Of a DNA stretch of 20,200 nucleotides, positions 8,613 to 14,836 are shown in pieces. Origin of the DNA: an uncultured Solimonas sp. (lineage in GTDB: Bacteria > Pseudomonadota > Gammaproteobacteria > Nevskiales > Nevskiaceae); NCBI GenBank assembly GCA_946478985.1, contig CAMLDZ010000055.1, positions 1 to 20,200 on the forward strand, given 5' to 3'. The notes beneath the pieces are model-generated. The model had not been told where the DNA came from. It ran no database searches and worked only from the letters and a program-made list of their open reading frames with translations. Numbering within the stretch: the stretch's first letter is position 1; every line of letters begins with the position of its first letter. A program made the position numbers and the translations under genes.

Positions 8613-8650
8613 CGTTGAGGATTCAGTGAAAGGGTTGGCAAGGCAGCTCG

Positions 8651-9004
8651 TTACGATCGGAAGATGAAGTAGACCGCGCCGCAGATGCACAGCGCCGCCC
8701 ACAGATAATCGAGCTTGAGCGGCTGGTTCATGTACAGCACCGCGAACGGCACGAACACCGACAGGGTGATCACCTCCTGCAGGATCTTCAGCTGCGGCAG
8801 GCTCAGCACCTGAAAACCGATGCGGTTGGCCGGCACCTGCAGCAAATACTCGAACAGCGCCACGCCCCAGCTCAGCAGCGCCGCGAGCAGCCAGGGCTTG
8901 TCGCGCAGCTCCTTGAGGTGCGCGTACCAGGCGATCGTCATGAAGACGTTGGACGCGACGAGCAGCGCGGCGGCCTGGGCGATGGGCGGGAATGGGATGG
9001 ACAT
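8651..9004 (-). CDS. DUF486 (DMT-superfamily) small membrane protein
   Basis: This is a 117-residue integral membrane protein starting MSIPFPPIAQAAALLVASNV. Four hydrophobic helices are visible: about 8-25, 40-55, 75-93 and 98-115. The signature FMTIAWYAHLKELRDKPW near 21-38 and LSWGVALFEYLLQVPANRIG in the second helix are those of the DUF486 family. That family is related to small multidrug-resistance-like DMT proteins and has no established function. The frame can be opened 26 codons further upstream, but that stretch is proline/arginine-rich and unlike the family, so the internal ATG is preferred. No good ribosome binding site precedes it. It is followed by glnE after 38 bases. Its transcription must begin after the terminator at 9190-9216, or read through it. 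Confidence 0.85.
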   Translation of the reverse strand: MSIPFPPIAQAAALLVASNVFMTIAWYAHLKELRDKPWLLAALLSWGVALFEYLLQVPANRIGFQVLSLPQLKILQEVITLSVFVPFAVLYMNQPLKLDYLWAALCICGAVYFIFRS

Positions 9005-9092
9005 GCGGTGGCGGCGGCAAGGGCAGGACGGCGGGAGTCTGCCGGGCTTGGGCGGAGAGGTACAGCGGGCGGTGGGTTGCAACTCGCCTGCG

Positions 9093-9163
9093 TTACTTGT
9101 TTTGTTTTGCTTGGCTTGCCTTTCGCCTCACAGGGCGAAAGGCAAGCCAAGCAAAACAAGTAA
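9093..9163. repeat. Long imperfect palindrome (hairpin)
   Basis: The left arm (9093-9127, TTACTTGTTTTG...TTTCGCC) is complementary to the right arm (9134-9163, GGCGAAAGGCAAGCC...AAGTAA) around a six-base loop TCACAG. The only mismatch is a tandem TTTTG, present twice in the left arm and once in the right. No T-tract follows on either strand, so it is not a standard terminator. It may be a mobile palindromic element, a transcript-stabilising structure in the DUF486 leader, or a bidirectional stop of another kind. Confidence 0.85.
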
Positions 9164-9189
9164 AGAAGGCGCGTTGTCACTCAACAACC

Positions 9190-9216
9190 AAAAAAGGCCG
9201 GTCACAAGAACCGGCC
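9190..9216 (-). terminator. Rho-independent terminator of the DUF1134 operon
   Basis: On the minus strand GGCCGGT (9216-9210) pairs with ACCGGCC (9202-9196) across the loop TCTTGTG and is followed at once by six T (9195-9190). It lies 33 bases after the stop of the DUF1134 gene, the expected place for the end of the OMP-TerB-DUF1134 transcript. Confidence 0.88.
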
Positions 9217-9249
9217 CTCTGGAACGCACCTCACCGCACCCGGGAATCC

Positions 9250-9894
9250 TCAGAGCGGAATAATCGAAACCTCGCGCGTGTAGTGCACATAACCCAGGCT
9301 GGCGCCGGCCCGCAGACCCACGCCCGTGCGAATCGGTGCCAGCACGACGTTGTCGCTCTTCTGGTAGTTCACGCCGACACCGGCCACGACATAAAGGCTG
9401 CCGTCCACCGCCGGGAAGCGCTGGAACAGCTGCGTCGACGAGCGCAGGTTGTAGACCAGCGTGAAGACCTTGGACGCGTTGCCGCCGAAGTCCCAGCCCA
9501 CCGACGGCCCTTGCCAGTAAACCTTCTGGCTCTCGCCGCCCTTGAACTGCAGCGTGCCGCGGCCATAGCGCAGGCCGACGACGATCGCGCCGCCGCCCTC
9601 GTTGCCGTAGATATAGGCATTGGGGCGGCCGTAATCGGAGAAAGTCCGCTCGATCGCCTTGGCCAGGCCTTCACTGGAAGAACCGAAGAACTTGGCGGCG
9701 GCCTGCGAGACCTCTTCGGCGCTGTAGGTCTCGTTGACGCTCTGCTGCTGCGCCGGCGGCGCATCCTCGGCAACCGGCGGCGGTGCCTGGATATCGCCAC
9801 TGTTTTGACCGTCCTGGCCGATGGCGCCATGCGCGGCCAGCAGGCCCAGCACAAGCGCTACGCTCAGGCCCAGCAGCTTGCGACTCTTGTTCAT
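9250..9894 (-). CDS. DUF1134 periplasmic protein, EipA-like
   Basis: This 214-residue exported protein has a signal peptide (MNKSRK, then LLGLSVALVLGLLAAHGAIG), a Pro/Gln-rich linker to about residue 52, and a DUF1134 domain from about 60 to the end. Recognisable family blocks are SSEGLAKAIERTF (73-85), GRPNAYI (89-95), VYWQGPSVGWDFGGNASKVF (125-144), RFPAVDGSLY (159-168), GVGVNY (172-177) and APIRTGVGLRAGA (186-198). The best-known member is EipA of Brucella, a periplasmic protein needed for envelope integrity when O-polysaccharide is present; its biochemical action is unknown. The longer frame upstream is discarded because AAGGAG (9901-9906) sits six bases before this ATG. It ends a minus-strand group with a TerB-like protein and an outer-membrane barrel and is closed by a clear terminator. 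Confidence 0.88.
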   Translation of the reverse strand: MNKSRKLLGLSVALVLGLLAAHGAIGQDGQNSGDIQAPPPVAEDAPPAQQQSVNETYSAEEVSQAAAKFFGSSSEGLAKAIERTFSDYGRPNAYIYGNEGGGAIVVGLRYGRGTLQFKGGESQKVYWQGPSVGWDFGGNASKVFTLVYNLRSSTQLFQRFPAVDGSLYVVAGVGVNYQKSDNVVLAPIRTGVGLRAGASLGYVHYTREVSIIPL

Positions 9895-9900
9895 TACAGA

Positions 9901-9906
9901 CTCCTT
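9901..9906 (-). promoter_or_regulatory. Ribosome binding site fixing the DUF1134 start
   Basis: On the minus strand AAGGAG stands six bases upstream of the ATG at 9894. It is the strongest Shine-Dalgarno match in this part of the window and rules out the longer upstream reading. Confidence 0.8.
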
Positions 9907-9974
9907 CGGAAAATGCCGCGACTTCGCCAGAACAGCTCTGAATCGGGCCTGAACCCGGGCACGACGGTTGCTGC

Positions 9975-10406
9975 TCACCAGCCCGCTTCGTGGCGCGTGC
10001 GGACGAAATCGGCATGCGGCACGAACAGCAGCTCGGCGAGCTGACGGATCAAGCCCTCCTCGCGAGGTTCGAGACGGCCGTCGGCCAGCGCCACCCGCCA
10101 CAGATCGCGCAGCAGCTCGCGCTTGGCGTCGCCGTCCAGCTCGCGATTGAGCGTCCGTACGTAGTCGTGCAGCGATACCGCCGCCGCCGCACTATCCTGC
10201 GCCCGACCCAGCAGCGTCTGCACCTCGGCAGCGTCAATGCCCAGCCGCTGCTGCAGCTGGCCGCGGATCTCGGCAAGCTCGCTGTCGTCGCGCTCGAAAT
10301 CGGCACGGGCGGTCTCCAGCAGCAGCACGGCCATGGCCAGCTGGCGGTCGATCGTCTTTTCCTCCGGCGTGGTGAACGCCGCGGCCAGCTTGCGCAGCAG
10401 ACTCAT
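9975..10406 (-). CDS. TerB-like (tellurite-resistance/DjlA N-terminal type) protein
   Basis: This is a 143-residue, wholly helical, soluble protein with no signal peptide. It carries the two acidic segments of the TerB fold: ARADFERDDSELAEI at 33-47 and ALADGRLEPREEGLIRQLAE at 106-125. In the family these resemble helix-loop-helix metal-binding sites. TerB-like domains occur in tellurite-stress proteins, DjlA co-chaperones and many stand-alone proteins of unknown role, often near envelope genes. No J-domain or other ter genes are present, so tellurite resistance should not be inferred. It begins nine bases after the stop of the outer-membrane barrel gene and ends about 80 bases before DUF1134, so the three are probably one transcript. 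Confidence 0.78.
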   Translation of the reverse strand: MSLLRKLAAAFTTPEEKTIDRQLAMAVLLLETARADFERDDSELAEIRGQLQQRLGIDAAEVQTLLGRAQDSAAAAVSLHDYVRTLNRELDGDAKRELLRDLWRVALADGRLEPREEGLIRQLAELLFVPHADFVRTRHEAGW

Positions 10407-10415
10407 GCGTGGATC

Positions 10416-11144
10416 TCAGAACGACAGGCCGAGCCGCAGGTTGTAGACGTTGTTGTCGCCGAAGCGCTCATATTCCGGCGTCAGTTCGAACAGCAGCATG
10501 CTGATGCGCAGGCCGACGAAGAAGCGGCCGGTGTCGACGGTTTCGTTCTCCAGGCCGATCGAGTTCTTCAGCGCGCCGTTCGGCGTCGCCTTGGCCGACA
10601 CGTAGCCGGCGCCGGCATACGGGGTCAGGAAGGCGAAGCCCTTGGATACCGTGGCGTCGACGCCCCAGGCGTCGTAGTCGAAGTCATCGATGCCGCTGGT
10701 GGTGGTGTAGTTGACGCCGACGGCAACAGCGGGCGTGGCGACGCCGCCTTCGAGGAAGGCGTAGCGGACTTCGGCACCGTAGGCCGAGGCGCCGGTGCCG
10801 GGAATGCCACTGTAGAAACCGGCGACGTCGATGCCGAACGGCAGGCCCTTGGAGAGGGCGCCGCCGACCATGCCGACTGCATCGACACTGGAGCCGGTCA
10901 GCGTTTTCCAGGCACTGTCGTTCTTGGTCGGCACGTAGCTGGCGATCGCGCCGATACCGAAGCCCAGCAGGCCGGTCGCTTCGGCCGGCGCCAGCTGCTT
11001 GTAGTGCAGCGCGGCGGCAACGTCCTTGACCGCATCATGGAAGGCGGCGCGGCAGCCGACGGTGCAATCGATCTCGAAGTCGCTGTCGGCCCAGGCCGGG
11101 CTGGTGGCAGCGGAAAGCAGCAGGATGGCTATCAGGCGGCGCAT
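10416..11144 (-). CDS. Outer-membrane beta-barrel protein of unknown family
   Basis: This is a 242-residue exported protein. It has a signal peptide MRRLIAILLLSAATSPAWA with likely cleavage before DSDFE, then a short mature N-terminus with two cysteines (IDCTVGC) that could form a disulfide. The second half is made of alternating hydrophobic/polar strands (YGAEVRYAFLEGG, AVAVGVNYTTT, LTPYAGAGYVSAK, RFFVGLRISML, LTPEYERFG) and ends in NLRLGLSF, with the terminal Phe used for outer-membrane insertion by BAM. A glycine-rich segment (LLGFGIGAIASYVP) lies near residue 60. I do not recognise the exact family. GAGG precedes the ATG. It heads a group with the TerB-like and DUF1134 genes, so an envelope-stress or envelope-integrity role is a guess. 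Confidence 0.75.
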   Translation of the reverse strand: MRRLIAILLLSAATSPAWADSDFEIDCTVGCRAAFHDAVKDVAAALHYKQLAPAEATGLLGFGIGAIASYVPTKNDSAWKTLTGSSVDAVGMVGGALSKGLPFGIDVAGFYSGIPGTGASAYGAEVRYAFLEGGVATPAVAVGVNYTTTSGIDDFDYDAWGVDATVSKGFAFLTPYAGAGYVSAKATPNGALKNSIGLENETVDTGRFFVGLRISMLLFELTPEYERFGDNNVYNLRLGLSF

Positions 11145-11237
11145 GTCGACCTCGCGAAGTGTGCAGATGAAGGGGCTGGGTGCCGTGACGCGTTGAGGCC
11201 GCCGAGGATACCAGCGCCTGCAGCGCGGAGTCTGCCG

Positions 11238-11912
11238 TCAGTGACCGAACTCAGACTGAATGAAAGGCAGCACGAGCTCGCCGAGTTCGACCAGGCGGCC
11301 GTGAAAGAAATGGCCGGCGCCGTCCAGCGTGCGCAGCTCCGGCGGCGGCGTGTACTGCTGGAGCATGTCGCGCGTCTGGGCGTAATCGACGACGTCATCG
11401 TCGGTGCCATGCACGACCAGCCACGGGCAGGCCGGCCGCGGCGGCGGCGGCGCGTCGCCGAAGAACTTGTCGCCGAGATACTTCGACAGCGGCGGCGCGA
11501 TGCTGATCAGCGCCTGTGGCCTCAGCCGGGCCGCGGCATTGAGCGCCACCCAGGAGCCGAACGAAAAACCGGCGAGCAGCAGCGGCAGGCCCGGCGCGCG
11601 CGCGCGCAGCCAGCCGGCCAGATACACCACGTCGTCGCTTTCGCCACGGCCCAGGTCATGCTCGCCCTGGCTCTGGCCGACGCCACGGAAATTGAAGCGC
11701 AGCGCGTAGAGATCGGCCTTGAGCGCGCTAGACGCCAGTGTGTAGGTGACCTTGTTGCTCAGCGCGCCGCCCATCAGCGGATGCGGATGGCAGATCACCG
11801 CGACGCCGCGCGGCGTGCCGCGCGGGGCCGCCAGCAGCACCTCGATGTTGCCGGCGGCGCCGGGCAGCAGCAACGACTGGCTCTGGCCGGCGGCGGGCAG
11901 CGTGTCATCCAT
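11238..11912 (-). CDS. Alpha/beta hydrolase (dienelactone-hydrolase-like, COG2945 type)
   Basis: This is a 224-residue cytosolic alpha/beta hydrolase. The order of motifs is HPHPLMGG (42-49) with NKV (53-55), typical of the COG2945 group; RFNFRGVGQSQG (72-83); the nucleophile elbow GFSFGS (115-120) with Ser117; HGTDDDVV (168-175), supplying the acid; and GAGHFFHG (198-205) with His201. Members are small esterases, or related serine hydrolases, with poorly defined substrates. The start follows AAGG and is divergent from the HTTM gene. Its stop is 93 bases upstream of the outer-membrane barrel start, so it could feed into that operon, though the longer gap leaves room for a separate promoter. 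Confidence 0.87.
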   Translation of the reverse strand: MDDTLPAAGQSQSLLLPGAAGNIEVLLAAPRGTPRGVAVICHPHPLMGGALSNKVTYTLASSALKADLYALRFNFRGVGQSQGEHDLGRGESDDVVYLAGWLRARAPGLPLLLAGFSFGSWVALNAAARLRPQALISIAPPLSKYLGDKFFGDAPPPPRPACPWLVVHGTDDDVVDYAQTRDMLQQYTPPPELRTLDGAGHFFHGRLVELGELVLPFIQSEFGH

Positions 11913-11959
11913 CCTTCATGTCCTTGGCGCTTGCGGTGCGCGACATTGTCGGCGACACG

Positions 11960-11981
11960 CCGGCGCTCTTGCCAGCGCCGG
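11960..11981. promoter_or_regulatory. Inverted repeat between divergent genes
   Basis: CCGGCGCT (11960-11967) and AGCGCCGG (11974-11981) are separated by CTTGCC. The repeat lies in the divergent interval between the hydrolase and the preferred HTTM start at 12008. It could be an operator or a leader hairpin; sequence alone cannot decide. Confidence 0.35.
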
Positions 11982-12007
11982 GGCCTAGCCTTCAGCATTC
12001 CCGGATC

Positions 12008-13834
12008 ATGAGAGCCGTCATCCCCGCCGAGCTGCCGCAGCGCTACCCACGCCTCGCCGAGATGATCGGCATCGACCTGCGCTCGCTGGCGCTGTTCCGC
12101 GTCCTGCTGGGCCTGGTGCTGAGCTGCGTGATCGTCGGCAGCTTCGGCGATCTGGCCGCGTTCTGGACCGATGGCGGCCTGATGCCGCGCGACTGGCTGG
12201 TCAGGACCGACAGCCTGTGGCGGCTGTCGCTGTACCTGGTCAACGGCCAGACCTGGTTCGTCGCGCTGCTGATGCTGGTGCAGCTCGCCGCCGCGTTGAT
12301 GTTCGCGCTGGGCTGGCGGATGCGCACGGCCAGCATCGTCTCGTTCGTGCTGTGGGTGTCGCTGGTCAACCGCAATCCGCTGGTCCTCACCGGCGCCGAC
12401 CAGCTGCTCTGCTGCCTGCTGTTCTGGGCGATGTTCCTGCCGCTGTCGGCGCGGTATTCGGTGGACGCCGCACTGGCCACCAACCCGCCGCCCGCCGACA
12501 ACCGCCACGTGTCCTGGGCGACGCTGGGCCTGCTGCTGCAGATCGCCTCGGTGTACTTGTTCAGCGGCCTGATGAAGTCCGGCCGCGAGTGGTTTCCGGA
12601 GTTCACCGCGATCTACTACGCCTTGTCGATCGACCGCGGCGCCTGGGGCCTGGCAGGGTGGCTGCTCGCGCATCCATCCCTGATGAAAGCCTTGTCGGCC
12701 TACGTCTGGTTCCTCGAACTGCTGGCAGCGCCGCTGCTGTTCCTGCCCTACGTGCTGCGGCCGCTGCGCCTGGCCGTGCTGGTCCTGCTGGCGCTGATGC
12801 ATATCGGTTTCCTGCTGACGCTGCAGCTCGGCCACTTCCCCTTCGTCTGCCTGGCGATGCTCAGCGTCTTCATCGGCGGCTGGCTGTGGGATGCGCTGGC
12901 GCGCCGTCGCGACGCCCGCCGCAGCGGCGCACCGCTGCGCCTGTACTACGACCGCGACTGCGCGTTCTGCTTCAAGTCCTGCCTCATCCTGCGCGAGCTG
13001 CTGCTGCTGCCGCAGCTGCAGATCGCGCCGGCACAGGACAGCCCGCGGGCCCGCACCCTGCTCGAAGCCAAGCGCTCCTGGGTGTTGATCGACGCCGACG
13101 ACCAGGCCCACCTGAAGTGGTCGGCGCTGACCGTGCTGATGCGCCGCTCGCCGGTATTCGGCTGGCTGTGGCCGCTGCTGCGGCGGCCGGCGCTGGCGCG
13201 ACCCGGCGACGCCGTCTACGACTTCGTCGGCGACCATCGCCCGGCCCTCAGCGCCGTCAGCGCCAGCCTGCTGCCGCAGCGCGCGGTGGCCTGGGATCTC
13301 AAGCCGTTCTGGCACGGCGTCGCCGGCGTGTTCGCCGTGCTGGTGGTGATCTGGAACCTGCACACGGTCGGCCTGCTGCCGCAGGCCAGCTACGCGGCGA
13401 TGACGCCGGCGTTCCGCATCCTGCGCCTCGACCAGCTGTGGAACCTGTTCGCGCCGTGGCCGAACAAGGAGGACGGCTGGTGGCTGGCGCCGGCCAAACT
13501 CGGCGACGGCAGCGAGATCGACCTGCTGCATCCGTCTCGCGGCGCACCGGACTACAGCAAGGCTGCCGAACAGGCCACCGGCCATGCCGGCCTGCGCTGG
13601 CTGGCCCTGCACGGCCGGCTGTGGGAGGAGCAGTACGCCGACCATCGCCGCCACTACGCCGACTACCTCTGCGGTCACTGGAACCTCCACCACCACGACG
13701 ACCCGGCCAGACGCGCGCTGTCGCTGAAGCTGGTCTACATGCTCGAACGCACGCCGCCGCCGGGCGGCACGGCGCAACTGGAACAGGTGGTGACGCTGCA
13801 GCACCAGTGCTACGCGACGCCACCGGCGCCGTAG
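12008..13834 (+). CDS. HTTM membrane protein fused to DCC thioredoxin-like domain
   Basis: This is a 608-residue fusion. Residues 20 to about 300 are an HTTM domain, the bacterial multi-pass relative of vitamin K-dependent gamma-carboxylase. It opens with LALFRVLLGLVLSCVIVG and has at least six hydrophobic helices. Next comes a DCC (DUF393) thioredoxin-like domain with YYDRDCAFC at 313-321 (Cys318 and Cys321), followed by PVFGWLWPLL. A C-terminal part has one more helix (FWHGVAGVFAVLVVIWNL) and a Trp/His-rich region (WNLFAPWPN, HWNLHHHDD). HTTM proteins have no settled function in bacteria; DCC proteins are predicted oxidoreductases. An ATG at 11918 also opens this frame, but it nearly abuts the divergent hydrolase start and adds an unfamiliar 30 residues, so 12008 is preferred. 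No ribosome binding site settles this. Confidence 0.82.
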   Translation: MRAVIPAELPQRYPRLAEMIGIDLRSLALFRVLLGLVLSCVIVGSFGDLAAFWTDGGLMPRDWLVRTDSLWRLSLYLVNGQTWFVALLMLVQLAAALMFALGWRMRTASIVSFVLWVSLVNRNPLVLTGADQLLCCLLFWAMFLPLSARYSVDAALATNPPPADNRHVSWATLGLLLQIASVYLFSGLMKSGREWFPEFTAIYYALSIDRGAWGLAGWLLAHPSLMKALSAYVWFLELLAAPLLFLPYVLRPLRLAVLVLLALMHIGFLLTLQLGHFPFVCLAMLSVFIGGWLWDALARRRDARRSGAPLRLYYDRDCAFCFKSCLILRELLLLPQLQIAPAQDSPRARTLLEAKRSWVLIDADDQAHLKWSALTVLMRRSPVFGWLWPLLRRPALARPGDAVYDFVGDHRPALSAVSASLLPQRAVAWDLKPFWHGVAGVFAVLVVIWNLHTVGLLPQASYAAMTPAFRILRLDQLWNLFAPWPNKEDGWWLAPAKLGDGSEIDLLHPSRGAPDYSKAAEQATGHAGLRWLALHGRLWEEQYADHRRHYADYLCGHWNLHHHDDPARRALSLKLVYMLERTPPPGGTAQLEQVVTLQHQCYATPPAP

Positions 13835-13862
13835 AATCGCGCCTCCCGACGGATCAGCGGCA

Positions 13863-13880
13863 GGCGGTCTGCGAACCGCC
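13863..13880 (+). other. Short hairpin between HTTM gene and tatD
   Basis: GGCGGT (13863-13868) and ACCGCC (13875-13880) enclose a six-base loop in the 65-base gap before tatD. There is no T-tract, so it is at best a weak or partial stop; tatD may be transcribed through from the HTTM gene. Confidence 0.35.
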
Positions 13881-13899
13881 GGCCCCTGCCTTGCCCACC

Positions 13900-14691
13900 A
13901 TGAGCCTCATCGACATCGGCGCCAATCTGGCGCATGACAGCTTCGACTCCGATCTCGACGCCGTGCTGGCGCGCGCCGCGCAGGCCGGTGTGGAGCAGAT
14001 CGTCGTCACCGGCAGCTCGGCCGACAGCACCGTGCGCGCGATCGCGCTGGCACAGCAGCATCGCGGCCGGCTCTACGCCACCGCCGGTCTGCATCCGCAC
14101 CACGCTTCGGAATGGAACGAGGCGCTGCAGTCGCGCTATCGGGACTGGGCGGCGGCACCGGAAGTGGTGGCGCTGGGCGAATGCGGGCTGGACTACTTCC
14201 GCAACTATTCCTCGCACGAGGAGCAGCGCCGCGCCTTTGCCGCGCAGCTGCGGCTGGCGATCGACTTCGGCAAGCCGCTGTTCCTGCATCAGCGCGACGC
14301 GCACGCGGATTTTCTGCCGATGCTGCGCGAGCATCGCGGCGCGCTCGGCGCGGTGGTCGTGCACTGCTTCACCGACACCCGCGAGGCGCTGGCCGACTAC
14401 CTCGCGCTGGATTGCCACATCGGCATCACCGGCTGGATCTGCGACGAGCGTCGCGGCGCGCATCTGCTCGAAGCGGTGCCCGATATCCCGGACGCGCGCC
14501 TGCTGATCGAGACCGACGCGCCCTACCTGCTGCCGCGCACCGCACCCAAGCAGCCGGGCGGCAACCGCCGCAACGAGCCGGCGCTGCTGCCCTGGGTGCT
14601 GAAGGCGATCGCCGCCGCGCGCGGCCAGGACGAGGCGGCGGTCGCTGCGCGCACCACCGCCAACGCGCGCGCGTTCTTCGCGCTGCCGTGA
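13900..14691 (+). CDS. tatD: TatD-type metal-dependent DNase
   Basis: This 263-residue TIM-barrel amidohydrolase-type nuclease is very close in layout to E. coli TatD, a Mg-dependent 3'-5' exonuclease for single-stranded DNA and RNA implicated in repair of oxidised DNA. Despite the name it is not part of Tat secretion. It begins MSLIDIGANL. Metal-site motifs are HPH (65-67), GECGLD with Glu94, FLHQRDAH with His130, HCFTDT with His155, ITGWICDERRG (176-186) and ETDAPYLLPRT with Asp206. NRRNEPALLP near 222-231 is the TatD C-terminal signature that separates it from YcfH and YjjV. No tatABC genes are nearby. The gene is 65 bases after the HTTM stop and converges on the next minus-strand gene, with no strong terminator between them. 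Confidence 0.95.
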   Translation: MSLIDIGANLAHDSFDSDLDAVLARAAQAGVEQIVVTGSSADSTVRAIALAQQHRGRLYATAGLHPHHASEWNEALQSRYRDWAAAPEVVALGECGLDYFRNYSSHEEQRRAFAAQLRLAIDFGKPLFLHQRDAHADFLPMLREHRGALGAVVVHCFTDTREALADYLALDCHIGITGWICDERRGAHLLEAVPDIPDARLLIETDAPYLLPRTAPKQPGGNRRNEPALLPWVLKAIAAARGQDEAAVAARTTANARAFFALP

Positions 14692-14836
14692 CAACGCGGC
14701 GCCGCCTCGCCAGCGGTGGCGGCAGCATTCGCGGCGCAGCGACAGCGCCACCGGGCCTGGGGCCGGGGCTACCGTGGCCTAACAGGCCGAAGCTGTGCAG
14801 TGCGACAGCATCGCGCGGTCCAGTCTCTGCGCGGCC

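Larger units (their letters stand above)
9005..9249. other. Intergenic stretch with terminator and long hairpin
   Basis: This is the largest gene-free stretch in the window (245 bases). It holds the rho-independent terminator of the DUF1134 gene, a separate 30-bp-class palindrome, and presumably the promoter of DUF486-glnE, for which I cannot name a convincing -35/-10 pair. The palindrome is clearly richer in A and T than its surroundings. Confidence 0.6.

Noticed and set aside
4818..8618. A 1266-residue plus-strand open frame
   Set aside because: It lies antisense to glnE and the KpsS-like gene, is rich in Arg, Gln, His and Ala, and has no domain signature; such frames arise opposite GC-rich genes.
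9970..10406. Tellurite resistance operon
   Set aside because: Only a TerB-like domain is present; no terC, terD, terZ or related genes are in the window, so the resistance label is not supported.
11795..13804. A 669-residue minus-strand open frame opposite the HTTM gene
   Set aside because: It is a Gln/Arg/Val-rich translation without domains, while the opposite strand encodes clear membrane helices and a DCC motif.
12217..13899. Upstream extension of the tatD frame
   Set aside because: It overlaps the HTTM gene in another frame and is Arg/Pro/Ala-rich; TatD homology begins exactly at the ATG at 13900.
13900..14691. Part of the Tat protein-export system
   Set aside because: TatD is a nuclease; there are no tatA, tatB or tatC genes here and the name is historical.
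14692..14836. Terminator between convergent tatD and the secreted-protein gene
   Set aside because: Only short stems such as GGCCT-AAC-AGGCC are present and no T-tract follows on either strand.
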